Positions 45,481 through 57,110 of a DNA stretch of 64,000 bases are shown piece after piece. The notes under the pieces were generated by a model. The model was given only the letters and a program-made list of their open reading frames with translations, was not told the origin of the DNA and made no database searches. Position numbers and translations under genes: made by a program. The DNA is from Taudactylus pleione (taxonomy: Eukaryota > Chordata > Amphibia > Anura > Myobatrachidae), in contig JAUIMM010000484.1 of the NCBI GenBank assembly GCA_031769625.1, positions 4,774,001-4,838,000 of the forward strand. Reading direction: 5' to 3'. The first letter of the stretch is position 1, and each line of letters starts with the position of its first letter.

Positions 45481-45722
45481 GCACCTTAGAAGCCTGTAAG
45501 GCGCAACTTGAGCAACAACAAAAGAGGACACTTCTGTATATGCTGTGCAAGCCAAAGTTTAATTATGAATGCACATTTAAAATATGTTAACTTTTCTCTT
45601 TTTATTGTTTCATGCAAAAAATACCAGTGTATAGACATAACCACACAGAATAACCAATCTGGTTTCTTATACACAGCAATCATTTGTGAGCCAGTAGAAC
45701 ACTTTTACCTGAGATATATATA

Positions 45723-46146
45723 CAGGTTGAGTCTCCCATATCCAAAATGCTTGGGACCAGGGGTATTTTGGATATTGGAATATTCCGTATTTTGGAATAT
45801 TTGTATACCATAATGAAATATCTTGGGAATGGGACCCAAATCTAAACACATAATGCATTTATGTGTTATATACACCTTATACACACAGCCTGCAGGTAAT
45901 TTTATACACTATTTTTAATAATTTTGTGGCTCAAACAAAGCTTGTGTACATACATTAATTAATTTATGTGTCATATACACCTTATACACACTACCTGAAG
46001 GTTATGTTATACTATATTTTTAATAATTTGGTGCCTTAAACAACATTTGTGTACATTAAACCATCAAAAAGCAAAGGTTTCACTATCTCAGTCATGTTAA
46101 AAATATTCCGTATTACGGAATATTTGGATATGGGAGACTCAACCTG
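45723..46146. mobile_element. Tigger-like (Tc1/mariner) MITE
   Basis: 424 bp flanked by TA. The ends CAGGTTGAGTCTCCCATATC and GATATGGGAGACTCAACCTG are perfect inverted copies, followed inwards by TATTCCGTA(T/A)TTTGGAATA-type palindromic words. The phrase CATATACACCTTATACACAC occurs twice (near 45,873 and 45,972), an internal duplication. The sequence closely resembles a palindromic Tigger-group repeat familiar from mammals (general recognition, not searched). No transposase. Confidence 0.8.
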
Positions 46147-46211
46147 TATATATTATACAATTTATGTGCATTCATGACTTGTCATATACAGATTTTGACT
46201 TTCACCTGCCA

Positions 46212-46481
46212 TTGTTTTGGATAGAATATGTAGGAGGAGCACTGTGACTCCCAATAAACACCTGCATAACTAAATATTGCCTGTATGGTGCATTATTACT
46301 ACAATCTTCACAAAGCTGACCCCACCTCTCTTTCATTTACTACACAGTGGCAAGATGGCGCCATTCATGTGCAGCACTAAATCCAGTGGCCATATTGGCC
46401 ATAATGGTGCAGTAATGGAAGCCTCTCTAGAGGGAAAGTAAGATGGAGTATGTGCAGTGGTGCACTCCACATTTTCTGTAG
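46212..46481 (-). repeat. Copia 3' LTR (partial)
   Basis: The 3' half matches the right LTR (AGTGGCAAGATGGCGCCATT, AATCCAGTGGCCAT, GTGGTGCACTCCAC). The left half is too diverged to align with confidence; the start is a guess at TGTTTTGGATAG. Confidence 0.6.
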
Positions 46482-47059
46482 TAACCTGTAAAATAAAATA
46501 AAATAGGTTAAACACATGAAAAGGCATCAACATATCATGTGACTTTAGATTGGCCTTTTTGGAAGATATGTTAGTAAAATTTCCTTCACTAGTTTCATGG
46601 GCCATAACAACAGTCTCTTGACTCATGAACTTGGAACTGCTGATACTTTTCCCACTTGTGACTACTTGATCTTGCAACAGAATCTTGGATTTCCATTCAC
46701 ACCAATCAGACATTAACTTTGGCTTCTGGATGTCTTGAGGCTCACTCAGTGCAATGCTTGCAAATTCCTCACCATACCTTTAAGGTGGCTTGCTGATATC
46801 TGATTTGCAGAAAATCTTTTCTGTAGTCAAATTTCCACACAATCTCTGTTTCAAATACATCTTCAGTTGCTGGAATGTCCAGCGACACAAACGTTTTCTA
46901 CATATCATCTTCCAGCTTTTCTTCAACTTGTGCTGTCTCTTTAAAGAAAACATCTTGTGAAATTACAAGCCTATTGGTATTTAGATTCCACAATCTGTAA
47001 CAATTACTCTAATGGCAATACCCAAGCATGATGCACTTTACTGACTTTGAGACCAGCTT

Positions 47060-48630
47060 TCAACCTTTCTCCTTTGGTATATGCACATACAGTATGCCAT
47101 ATTTCCAAAGTTTTACACATGGTTTTCTCTTTAACCATGCTTCAATAAGTGGTATGTCCTTTAGGGCAACTGTAGGATAATGGTTCTTGAGATAAACTGC
47201 TGTAGACACAGCTTCTACCCAAAACCATTTGTCTAGGCTTATGCCCTTTAGCATACATCTTGGTTTGCTCATTCACTAACACTGTTTTGCTCAGGAGTAT
47301 TGGCAATGGTCAATTGATGCTCTATTCCATATCTTCTTGACATGTCTTATTCTCTACAAGTATCTTGTATTTTTTTGCCACTTCAGATTTATATCTAATG
47401 AAGTACACAAGTGTCATTCTTGTGAAGTCATCAATAAACATCACAAAGTTTCTGTATCTACTCACTTTCTATTTTACCTCCATCAAACCACACACATCTG
47501 AATCATAGGTGTGCCCAGAAGTCGGAACAGAGGGTGCTGCTTGAGCACTTCTCCTTTTGCTGGTTCCTGTACTACCTTGTCCCTCCTCTCTCAGGGCCAT
47601 ACACTATTCAACTGGAGTCACCCGGCCACCTAGGTGTGTAGTGTATGATAGGGTAGTCCATGACTTGGTGGAGGAAGAAGTGCCAAAGTGCATGATCTGA
47701 ATGCACTATCTCAAGTGGATTTGTAGCTCTGCTTGTTGATTATGGAAATGGCTGATGGCTTTATTTCCCTGCAATAGAGCTCTCACATATGGGTTTCTCT
47801 GCATTAGTCATTGACATTCATCTAACCATCCCGTTTTGCAGCTTCTAAACACTGTCATATCCCAAGTGACCAAATCTTCTATGCCAGCGTTCTGATGACT
47901 GTGACTTAGTATTTATCATTGCATAACAGTGACATGTGTAAAGGTTGTACAATTGCTGTTATATTGTGCCTGTAGCTATGATGGTCCCACTATTGTTTCT
48001 CACAATGCATTTTCCATTAGCAAAGTGAACTCTGTGGTCTCTGCTTTATGACTCTGATAGCAATAAGATGTGTTCCCAATTATGGCACATAAAGCAAATC
48101 TTTGATCTCTGTGATTTTTATTCTTGTGCCAATTTTTAAGCAAGCTTTATTTTTCCATCTTTAGTACCTGTAAGGATTTGCTTGCAAATTCCTTTGATAG
48201 TAATAGAGTCACATCTGGTTAACTTGGTGAACCTTTTCTCATTGCAGTTGAAATGCCTTGTTGCACCTGAATCAATGTACCAACAATCTTTTCTGTTGTC
48301 ATTTGCAACACTCAGGGCTGACTCATCTTTGCCAAAGTACATTCTTCTGTTTACTGTCAATTGCATTGTGACTATTTTTGGACAATTGTAACACTTGAAC
48401 TTTCATTTATAATTTCTTCACATCTTGTATGTAATGCAGTTATCTCAGCACTTGAAACACAGGGCACCCATACTTGAAACAGTAATGACTCTGCTCTGAC
48501 CATGTCTGTTGTTAGCTTTGCTGTGTTTGCCACCAACACCATAACAAGGAAGCCAAACTCAGGCATCAAGTTCTGCAACATTGCTTTAACTAACTCTACA
48601 TTATCCACTTGCACCCCAACAGACATTAGT
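47060..48630 (-). pseudogene. Copia gag-pol remnant (gag, protease, integrase)
   Basis: In coding order: a gag-like helical segment (48,626-48,372, LVKAMLQNLMPEFGFLV), a protease core (48,366-48,136) with CWYIDSGATRHF, whose D-S-G is the retroviral-type aspartic protease signature, and an integrase part (47,272-47,060) with FWVEAVSTAVYLKNHYPT and an ending VHIPKEKG, characteristic of Ty1/copia order (integrase before RT). Sequence from 47,060 to 46,490 continues the integrase-RT linker. RT and RNase H are missing and frames are broken repeatedly. Confidence 0.85.
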
Positions 48631-49208
48631 TGCTAAGAGACAAACATAATTTTATCACTGCTGCATTCATTCAGTTTGGTGTTATACAATACATACTGTA
48701 TCTTAAATGTGTCCTTTTCATGAGACCTCCATCTTGATACGCTGCTTGCAGTGCTTTATACATAGATTATGCTGACTCCTTCTTATGTATCATATAGGAC
48801 ATGTGTTATGCTTAAGCCTATAATACCCATGTCTTTCTCTATATCATCTGGACTTGCATATGCATTTGGGTCTATTTTGACCTTCTACAACCTTTCACAC
48901 TTTAATTGCATATCCATAGCAAACATCCAGGTTGTATAATTCTCTGCACCTTTTAGCCTGATAACCCTCATTATGGGTGTAGCTCCTGTGTTCATGCTTC
49001 TTACAGAAATGACTGTGCAGCTTCTGTACTTTAATCAGCTTAACCGCTGATATACTATACTGGACACATTCTGTGCTGTTTTCACCCTATGCTCATATGC
49101 AGTCTGCACTACACATGTGCTTAAGTTGGTATCTGTGTGCTGCTCTGGGTGTCTCTAATAGCTTGTATGTCTGGGTATCCATGTTTCTGGGTGCCTGGGA
49201 CCATAACC

Positions 49209-49656
49209 TGTTGGAAATTATGTGTGTACGGGAGTAGATGTTGTAGAGTTATGTAGGCACACACCAGCGGATACCTCAAACTATGAACAACCCAGTTACT
49301 TAACTAGTGGTTTTGGTTTATTGGAATATAGCAGGTGCAGTGGTGCTCATTGCAGTATACACACTGGTGATGGAGTGGAGCTTAAGTAGGGTTTTATACA
49401 GCACTCCAGCCGGTGAGTATATGATGTTTGCAGGTAGCAGTGCAGGATGCTGGAACAGCATAGTAGCAGGTAATACTCAGATCTCTTGTTAAGAGCTAAG
49501 GAGATGTCCATCTCCCACCATGTTATTTTAGACAATGGCAAGATGGCGCTGCACATGCGCAGCACTAAGTCCAGTGGCCATCTTGGTACAGGGAATAAAG
49601 GCTCCCTGGAGGGACAGTAGATGTGCATCGTGCAGTAGCACACTCCACTTTCTACA
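49209..49656 (-). repeat. Copia 5' LTR
   Basis: About 448 bp, plus-strand ends TGTTGGAAATTATG and CCACTTTCTACA, so TG...CA on both strands. The region 49,539-49,656 matches the left LTR. Confidence 0.7.
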
Positions 49657-50890
49657 GCAAGAAGTGCTTGTATGATTTATGCAACAAGAATTGGAGTTCC
49701 AGTAGGAATGGTGCATGGGATGGCAGCACATAGGTGCACTGCTGTTTGGATGGAAAAGGGCAGTATGTCAATCCAAATCACTTTCAGCTCTGGTGACAAA
49801 CTGTTTGATTTTTTTACATCTGTTGATAATGCATCAGAGGACTGGCAGAAGTAATAAAAAATATCATTTGTTTCATCAAAGTGAAAGTCTAGTTCCCATT
49901 CATTTAACAGTGACTGTAAATACATTGTGATACCATGCTTATGTTAATCCACATATACCTTTTTTGTTACAAAGCCTGTATGTGCAGCGGCACCTGTCCA
50001 TGTAAATATACCCTATATTCAAGAAGAAGAAGAGAAGTGAGATAGATATGGGCAGTGTGTATGAGTATTTCTGGCACTTTTTGCTTTATCTCAAACTCTG
50101 CAGACATCAAAAGTGTTAGCTACAAAGGAAAAAACTAAACAAAATATTACAGTAGTTCTAAGCAATCATATCCAAATAAAATGTATCTGAAATAAGAGTT
50201 TATTTTACAATCTGTTAAACTACTTGGACCAATATAAGCTCTGGAAAAGTGGTATCCCGTGTGCAGCAACAGGCGCTGGCAATGTAGATGAGAAAAAGAA
50301 AAGTGTGTAGCAAAAAGCCTACCAATGCTCACCAGCTAAACTCTGCCATTGCTACTAAAACTTGTGATGCTTTACATGGCAAATTTGAGCCTAGCAAACA
50401 ACAGAGGGATTATAAACACCTGACAAAAGGCAAAATAATACTCCACAGCAGAGGATGCCAGAAGCCATGTAGAGTCACCATATGTTTTAATTGAAGATTC
50501 CTCATCTATCTAAAGGGAATTAAATTTTTTTGTAGAAAAGAAAAAAAACCTTTTTGCACTGCCTTCCAACAGACGTCTGTTCTCATCAATAAAATATTTG
50601 GTTTGCTAGCTTTGGCAAACAGAGACCTTAAAAACAACACTAAATAAAAAAACAGGTGCAGCTAGGCAATATTTCTTTTTAATTACTATTCATAAAAATG
50701 ACAAGTGCCTTCAGAAATTAATTATTCTGCATGACAATAAGGAACTGGAGTTTTGAAATGGCTAATTATACTGTAACTTAAAAAAATAAAGGTAATAGAT
50801 ATACTATATTGTAGAAGTTAAAAAAAGTGTGTGTGTGTACAGCATTAACATATATTTGCCTTTCTTACATATTGTTAGTCATTTCTTTTT
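49657..50890. other. Intergenic, nothing recognised
   Basis: AT-rich; short ORFs on both strands without recognisable domains. Confidence 0.4.
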
Positions 50891-51105
50891 TAGAGATGTG
50901 CAGATCCAGTTCTCAGAGAACAGTCAACAACCCAAATGTAGGGGTTCTGAGTTGAACTGACACCGAGTTTGGAATTACTTTAGCTGTGTTTTTAATTTTT
51001 TTTTTTTAAAATACAGATCCAAAACCAAAACACTTGAGGGTGGTTTTGCAAAACCAAAACATGAAGATGAATCTGGATCCAAAACAAAAACCAGAACCAT
51101 CTCTA
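50891..51105. mobile_element. Small hAT derivative (MITE of copies 1/2)
   Basis: Perfect 8-bp ends TAGAGATG and CATCTCTA. The left part (CCAGTTCTCAGAGAAC) matches the 5' end of copy 2 at 9,785, and the right part (ACAGATCCAAAACCAAAACA) its 3' end at 15,142. The whole inside is deleted. Flanks TTCTTTTT/CTTTTTTT agree at 6 of 8 but are low complexity. Confidence 0.8.
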
Positions 51106-51399
51106 CTTTTTTTTACAGCTGTGTTAAGAGATGGCTGTTTGAGGTTGTATTGTTACATTGGTACTAGAGACTATTTGTGATTTAAAATATTATGTAAAAT
51201 GAATCACATTTTTATGTTTAAATGCACATATTTGTATAGGTGACATGTGGGTGTGGAGCTGTGGGTGCCTGGGGCTCAGATCCAGACAATGAGGCATGGC
51301 CATGCCCCAAATATTGTATGATTCCATGGGGGCCTAATATGCAAGTTCCCTTAAAGTATAGTGGTCCAGAACTATCCAAGGGGACCCAAGATACATGCA

Positions 51400-51955
51400 G
51401 TTAATTTTTATCTTTTTTGAAAAAAGGTACCAGTGATATATTTGGGTATTACCTCTAGGAGCAGCTGTAGAAATGTATTCAAATCACTTTTCCCTAATTT
51501 GTCTGCTTGGGGGTTCCTTAGCGGAGTTCCACAATAAACCCATATTTCATCACTATATTTAATTTGACAAGGCTGGAGAAGGTTATTTTAACAAGGACAT
51601 GTCTGGTGGCTCACTCTCCAGATCACTTAAATTGGAAGATTCTGGTAAATTACATCATCGACCATTTGAGGTATATGTATGTTACTAGGAAAGCTTCTTC
51701 TAAATGTCAAAAAAATTGGTCTTTCTGGTGTAATTCTAATTTTAGACACTGGCTGCTGTCTGTTAGCTATCACCTGTGTCAAACATGGGCTGTGGTGTCC
51801 TGTATTTTGATTATTACTGACATTTGCATTTCATTGTATCCCTTCTACTTGTTGCATTGGGTGTTTATTGTTTGTCATTTGTATGTTTTCATGTAACTTC
51901 GCAAAATAAAATCTCAATAAAAATACTTGATTATAAAAGAAAAAGAGAAAATGAA
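51400..51955 (+). pseudogene. L1-like ORF2 3' end with A-rich tail
   Basis: Within 51,564-51,730 the frame reads LNWKILVNYIIDHLRYMYVT then KCQKNWSFW, resembling the C-terminal ...K(F/C)xKxWxxW end of L1-group ORF2 proteins. It is followed by ATAAAATCTCAATAAAAATAC and an AAAAGAAAAAGAGAAAA tail, as expected for the 3' end of a target-primed insertion. Strongly 5'-truncated. The assignment rests on a short motif. Confidence 0.5.
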
Positions 51956-52537
51956 GCAGTACTCACCTAAAGTATTAAAATTATACTCCCAGAAAAATAT
52001 GCTGGTACTGCATACTGTTGAGTACCATCAGAAAGAATGCACTTGAAACTGTACATGTAAATACAAACACCACAAACAGCAACATCATTTTTCAAAAATA
52101 ATCTAAATTGACTTTATATTTTAGTTGACCTCTTCATTTTTTTCTAATATATTGTTAGTTAATTTAACAATATTATAATTAAGGAGAAAGTAAGGAGCCA
52201 TCAAAGTATTTTTTTATCTTAAAATGTAAAGTTGACATTCATTTGTTTAATAATGCTCCTCCTATGCAGTATTCTCAGGTACAGATGGAACCCCCCAAAA
52301 ATTGTGAAACAAATAAATGTAAAAAATACAGATTACACAGTTTAAAAACCATGCTAGCTATGCTTTTAAACTAATTGATGCTTTAAATCTAGTGGCACTA
52401 CCGCCAAAATCAAATTTTTCCAGGCACACCCCTGGCATAATGATCAACAAGGGTGTGATGTGCAATCACTCCCCCAATGTGCTATGCAACAGGGTAGTGA
52501 CACATGGACACTCCACCTTTTTGTGTTTACCTCATTG
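51956..52537. other. Intergenic, nothing recognised
   Basis: AT-rich; borders the provirus target site. Confidence 0.4.
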
Positions 52538-52541
52538 GTCC

Positions 52542-52976
52542 TGACAAATGTACTCAATTTCTATGGATAGTGGACTGAGTTCAGATGACCCTCAAGCCTC
52601 TGGGTTGCAGCTGCATATGATCAGAGAAAAGACACACAATACCAATGATTGTGGTTACAAGTATCTCTTTCTGTTTTTAATGTCACAATGGTTCATATAT
52701 TATACCTTTCAAGTAACTAAGTGAAACATGAAATCTACCAGAGGCAGACATTAAACTTTTAACCAATCACAAAGACTTCTGCTTTTTATAAATATAAGTA
52801 AACTGTAATTTTGTGGTGAGCTTACAGGAAACTTAAGCTAAAGCATTTTGAATAACACCATCTGCCTTTATATGTACGTTTGTGTTTCTGTGAAATCCAC
52901 TTGTCATATAAGTTTTAAAGACAAGATGGAGTTTGTTTAAAGTTTGTTTGAACAAGGTGGCTTCTACACTTTCACA
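52542..52976 (-). repeat. ERV 3' LTR
   Basis: Plus-strand ends TGACAAATGTAC and CACTTTCACA. It aligns end to end with 61,826-62,262, with about 40 differences by eye. That implies an old insertion; no rate is assumed. Confidence 0.9.
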
Positions 52977-52992
52977 TTTCCCTCCTTTTTAT
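52977..52992 (-). promoter_or_regulatory. ERV polypurine tract
   Basis: On the minus strand AAAAAGGAGGGAAA lies immediately before the 3' LTR start TGTGAAAG. This is the usual site for plus-strand priming and confirms the provirus orientation. Confidence 0.8.
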
Positions 52993-53489
52993 TCATATCT
53001 GATATAGTATTGTCTTTCTAGCTTACCTAGCCATGGCCCACACCCTATGTATCCGGTCCCTACTTTACACAACCATTTTATCCCTCCTAACAAGGTAGCT
53101 GCATAGGGCAGAGCCTATTCAAGACCACACAGGTGATGAGTCTCTTAGTCCCTACTGTCCTGTGTCCTCTTTTTCATCCACATTCTCATAAATTCTTTCT
53201 ATTATTGCCATGCATTGTTTGAACTAGTCATTTACAAGCAACGGTTCCTTTATCTTGTAGATTACACAGAGGTCCTGGGTGTGTTCATGCAGCAGGAAGA
53301 TAGCTGTCTTTGATGTTTCTTTGGGAGCTTTAGACCTACGTAGAACAACAATGAAATGTAGGTATTTTTCTTAGACCGAAAGGTCTACATATTAAGAAAA
53401 TTCCCACACATAACCAGGAGAATAGAGAGTTTATGACCAAGTGAGAAGAGATCCTCACAGACTGCTCTAAGAGTTTGTTTGATTAATTT

Positions 53490-56408
53490 ATTGATACAAA
53501 ACCATCAACGGAAATTGCAATATATAGAAGAAGAAATACAGTCTCTTAACACACATTTAGAACCTTACAAATATGAACAAGAATTCATAAACCTATAAGA
53601 GATAACAGCAAATAAAATACTCAAAAAAGAAAAAACCTTGATAGAAACAAAAAAGAGCAAGATTCTAAGAGACAAATTTGGAATAAAGACACGGGAGAAC
53701 AAGAAAACAACACAAAAAAATTCCATATTGAGCATCAATAAGTCAAAACACATTCATACCAAGAAAAAACCAACAAGTCCAATCTACAAATGACTAAACC
53801 TTACATATGAACAGTGTTGGTCCAAATTACATAACAATAACTATGTGAGGAATAAAAATTGAAGATACAATCACATCAGAATCAGACTTCTTACTTTCAG
53901 TCTATGAAATAGAAGAGGATCAGCGATATGAAAGTCTAGCTAGGTTATCCTTAGAGAAAGGATGGATAAAACAGTAGTTCACTAACTGACATAAACAATG
54001 AACCAGAAAGCTTATTAGAGACAGCAATGGCATTACTGACATCAAACCTAGGGAGAGACACACAGGGATCTGATACAACCCCCCGAGATGAGATAACATC
54101 TAACCTTATTACTGAAACACAATGTATCTCTCAGACTTTTTTAGGGCTATGCCACAAAACACACACTCCCCCATGCACACCTCCAGCCACAGGGAAAATA
54201 AAATTAGAAAGACAAGAAGAGGATGTTGGGGGGGAGAAAAGAATAAAGAAAATAAAAGATGACACACAACAAAGCCAGGGGTAGGGATCTTCAACCTTAG
54301 TGAGGTGACACATGATCAAATTAAACTACTCGACAAAGGTGTAAAATTTGCCCCTACAAATAGACTAGATACATTTTAAACATATTTGGACGTACACAGT
54401 TTCACACGGAAACTCACTATAAAATATATTTTTGCCTCTACAACACCGGCTCCAATAAGTAATGATCCGAGGACAGAACACTATAAACATACGCCCCTCA
54501 AAACATCATCTACCTTTTATCCGAATCATGTACAAGGACCACAAATCGAAACATTTGTAAAAATTGTAGAGAAAGACATCGAAAAAATAAATAATCAAAC
54601 AAACAAACAAACAAAATAATTTTACCAAAAAAGAGAGATTAGCCACACAAGAATTATGAGATAATCAATAAATCATAATCAAACCAACAGACAAGGGGGG
54701 AGGGACAGTTATCCTAAACAAAAAGGACAATCTGCAAGAAGCACATAGACTTTTAGATGATGAAACCACCTACAGAATTCTCAAACAGGATCCAACAATA
54801 AATTACAAAACCAAATTGGACAAACTTGTACAAAAAGTTTCTAACTCAGGCATATTACCATATCATCCAACTATTCCGGTATTTTATTATCTCCCAAAAA
54901 TTCATAAAAGCTCTGCCAGTTAGACCCATCATATTGGGAATAGGTTCACTGACATCCAACTTATCAGAATATTTAGATCACATTTTACAGCTATATGTAC
55001 AAAAACAGCAGTCTTATCTAAGAGACACCACATCCATTCTCAATTGTCTGAAGGACATTAAATGGGAAAACAACCTCTGGCTAATTACAGCCAATATAAC
55101 ATCATTATACTCAATTATAGATCATGAGCATGGTATCAACAGCATAAGATACCATTTAAACAAAGACACAGGAATGGAAGAAATACAATGAGAATTCACA
55201 CTAGAATGTATCAATTTCATCCTCAAACACAATTTTGTTTGGTTTGAGGATACATTCTATTTGCAAACCACCAGTACTGTGATGGGTACGAGATTCACCC
55301 TGAGTTACGCCAACTTATTTATGAGTTGGTTGGAGGACCACTACATTTGGCCCGACCAGATGCTCGAGGCGAATCTTGTACTCTGGAAAAGATATACAGA
55401 CTGAACAATAACAATAACCATCTCAATTTTACCACCAACTACAGTAGAACACAAGTAGCATTTTTGGATTTGGACATCTACATAGACAATGTTGAAATAC
55501 ACACAAAAACATACAATAAAAAAGTAGATGCCAACAGCTATATTTTATCCAGCAGCTGGCATCACTCAGGCTGGCTAAAATCAATTCCTAAGAGTCAGTT
55601 CATCAGACTACAAAGAAATTGTTCTAAAGAAGAAACATTCGCTACACAAAGCCAAGATCTCAAAAATAGGTTCTTAGAGAAAGATTACAACCCCACCACA
55701 ATTGATCAAATACTTGATCAGGTAGGAATGCTAAATAGAGACCAACTTCTTAATTACAAAGCTAAAAACAATAAAGACACACATACTCTTTTCATCACAG
55801 ACTTCTCTAAACAATATAAAGACCTTCAAGTAATTCTCAAAAAAGTTTGTCCAATTCTGTTAGAAGATGAGGTACTAACAGAATATATACCGTCACAACC
55901 TACTGTGGTATACAGAAAAGCCCCCAATCTCAGGAAGAAGCTAGTTCAAAATCATATCCCCCCAAAACAACTTAAGCAAACAACTATCAATGGAAAAGAT
56001 CCAACCAATGGCTTCTTTTACTGTGGCACTTGTGTAGGATGCCGCACAGGAAGGAAACATAGCACCAAACCAATCAAGACCTTCAAGTCCTATCAAACGA
56101 CAAATGCATACACAAATAAATTTAGAATAAGCTGTAACAGCAAAGGATTAATATACCTACTAGAATGTGGATGCAACAAACAGTATGTGGGTTGTACATT
56201 AAGACCTCTGAAAGTGCGCATATACGAACACATACGCAACATAAAGAAGGGACAAGAAGAACATAATTTATCTAGACACTTTAAAGAACAGCACAATAGT
56301 GATCCCTCCACACTACAATTCATAGGTATACAAGAGGTACACCCGATTTGGAAAGGGGGCGACTACCTCAACAAAATCAACAAACTAGAACTAAAATGTA
56401 TGAATTAA
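53490..56408 (+). pseudogene. Penelope-like RT / GIY-YIG endonuclease, broken
   Basis: The N-terminal part is scattered over frames (53,500-54,620), including VHSFTRKLTIKYIF. Then IIIKPTDKGG (about 54,680) and a VFYYLPKIHKS stretch (about 54,875) lead to the RT palm. Motif A reads LITANITSLY, with Asn (codon 55,093-55,095) where the catalytic Asp is expected; a TGA stop follows at 55,189. STVMGTRFTLSYANLFM is the next RT block. At the catalytic YxDD box the sequence runs WKRYTD and then jumps to LNNNNNHLNF, so the second Asp and about 20 residues are lost with a frame shift (about 55,400). The 360-codon frame 55,326-56,408 holds FLDLDIYID, the linker cysteines C233/C236/C239 and the GIY-YIG domain GLIYLLECGCNKQYVG (274-289), with conserved R293 and EH (301-302). 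Confidence 0.92.
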
Positions 56409-56414
56409 AAACAT

Positions 56415-56812
56415 TTGCTCCACGTGGTCTCAATAAAGACAATGAGGTCAAATCAATTATTTGTCAGAAAACATAACCATCTGGCCAATAACAACCAAAT
56501 TTATCATTACATCTATACACAGTTTTCTATAAATACATTGAAGATAGTACCAATACAGATGAGTTCATTAATTTCTCACTATTGTGCTTTATCTAATTTG
56601 ATTCCTATGTATCCAATATTCCATTTTATTTTATCCCTATTATCCTCTATCTATCATTATGAGGAGTATTATTATTGTCTAGATTATTTTTCATAGATCA
56701 ATATTAATATCATTATCATCATTTCTGCAATAATATTCTTTTATTATTCATTTTTTCTGGATTTATATATTTTTTCTTAATGTTATTTTTCCAACATTAA
56801 CATCATCTCCAC

Positions 56813-56855
<43 letters not shown>

Positions 56856-57060
56856 TGTATATTCTGCTGATATCTGCAATGCAGTCAGATGTGACTATGC
56901 CAATGCACACATACAAAACAGCTATTAAGAACTAACGTGATGGACAGAACAAATGTCCAACAGGAAAACAGGAAATTCCTGACCTATCAGATGCAAACAC
57001 TACTGATTTGCATAGACCGGAACCACCACCCAGCTATAACTACTCACTACTATACCGACT
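56415..57060 (+). other. AT-rich 3' region of the Penelope-like element
   Basis: No coding sequence. It contains a TTATTATT-rich tract and an (AT)n microsatellite at about 56,818-56,850. Confidence 0.6.
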
Positions 57061-57071
57061 ATATACACATG

Positions 57072-57110
57072 CTCCCAGAGGATAGCCTTAATAGGCTGAA
57101 ATGCATTGGG
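57072..57110 (+). ncRNA. Degenerate hammerhead ribozyme-like motif
   Basis: Stem I CCC (57,074-57,076), degraded core CAGAGGA in place of CTGATGA, perfect stem II AGCC-TTAATA-GGCT, core GAAA, self-complementary ATGCAT where related motifs have ACGCGT, then T and GGG closing stem I. The two core changes probably abolish cleavage, but the secondary structure is preserved. It lies about 660 bp downstream of the GIY-YIG frame, in the terminal region, where such ribozymes are reported in Penelope-like elements. Confidence 0.6.

Larger units (their letters stand above)
46212..49656 (-). mobile_element. Ty1/copia retrotransposon, internally deleted
   Basis: LTR-like ends in direct orientation at 46,212-46,481 and 49,209-49,656 share GGCAAGATGGCG, GCGCAGCACTAA, CCAGTGGCCAT and the final CACTCCAC.TTTCT. 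Between them only about 2.7 kb remains, with gag, protease and integrase traces on the minus strand and no reverse transcriptase or RNase H. The minus strand just inside the right LTR reads GGTTATGGTCCCAGG, a plausible decayed primer site of the kind copia elements use. Copia elements are rare in vertebrates compared with Ty3/gypsy. Confidence 0.8.
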
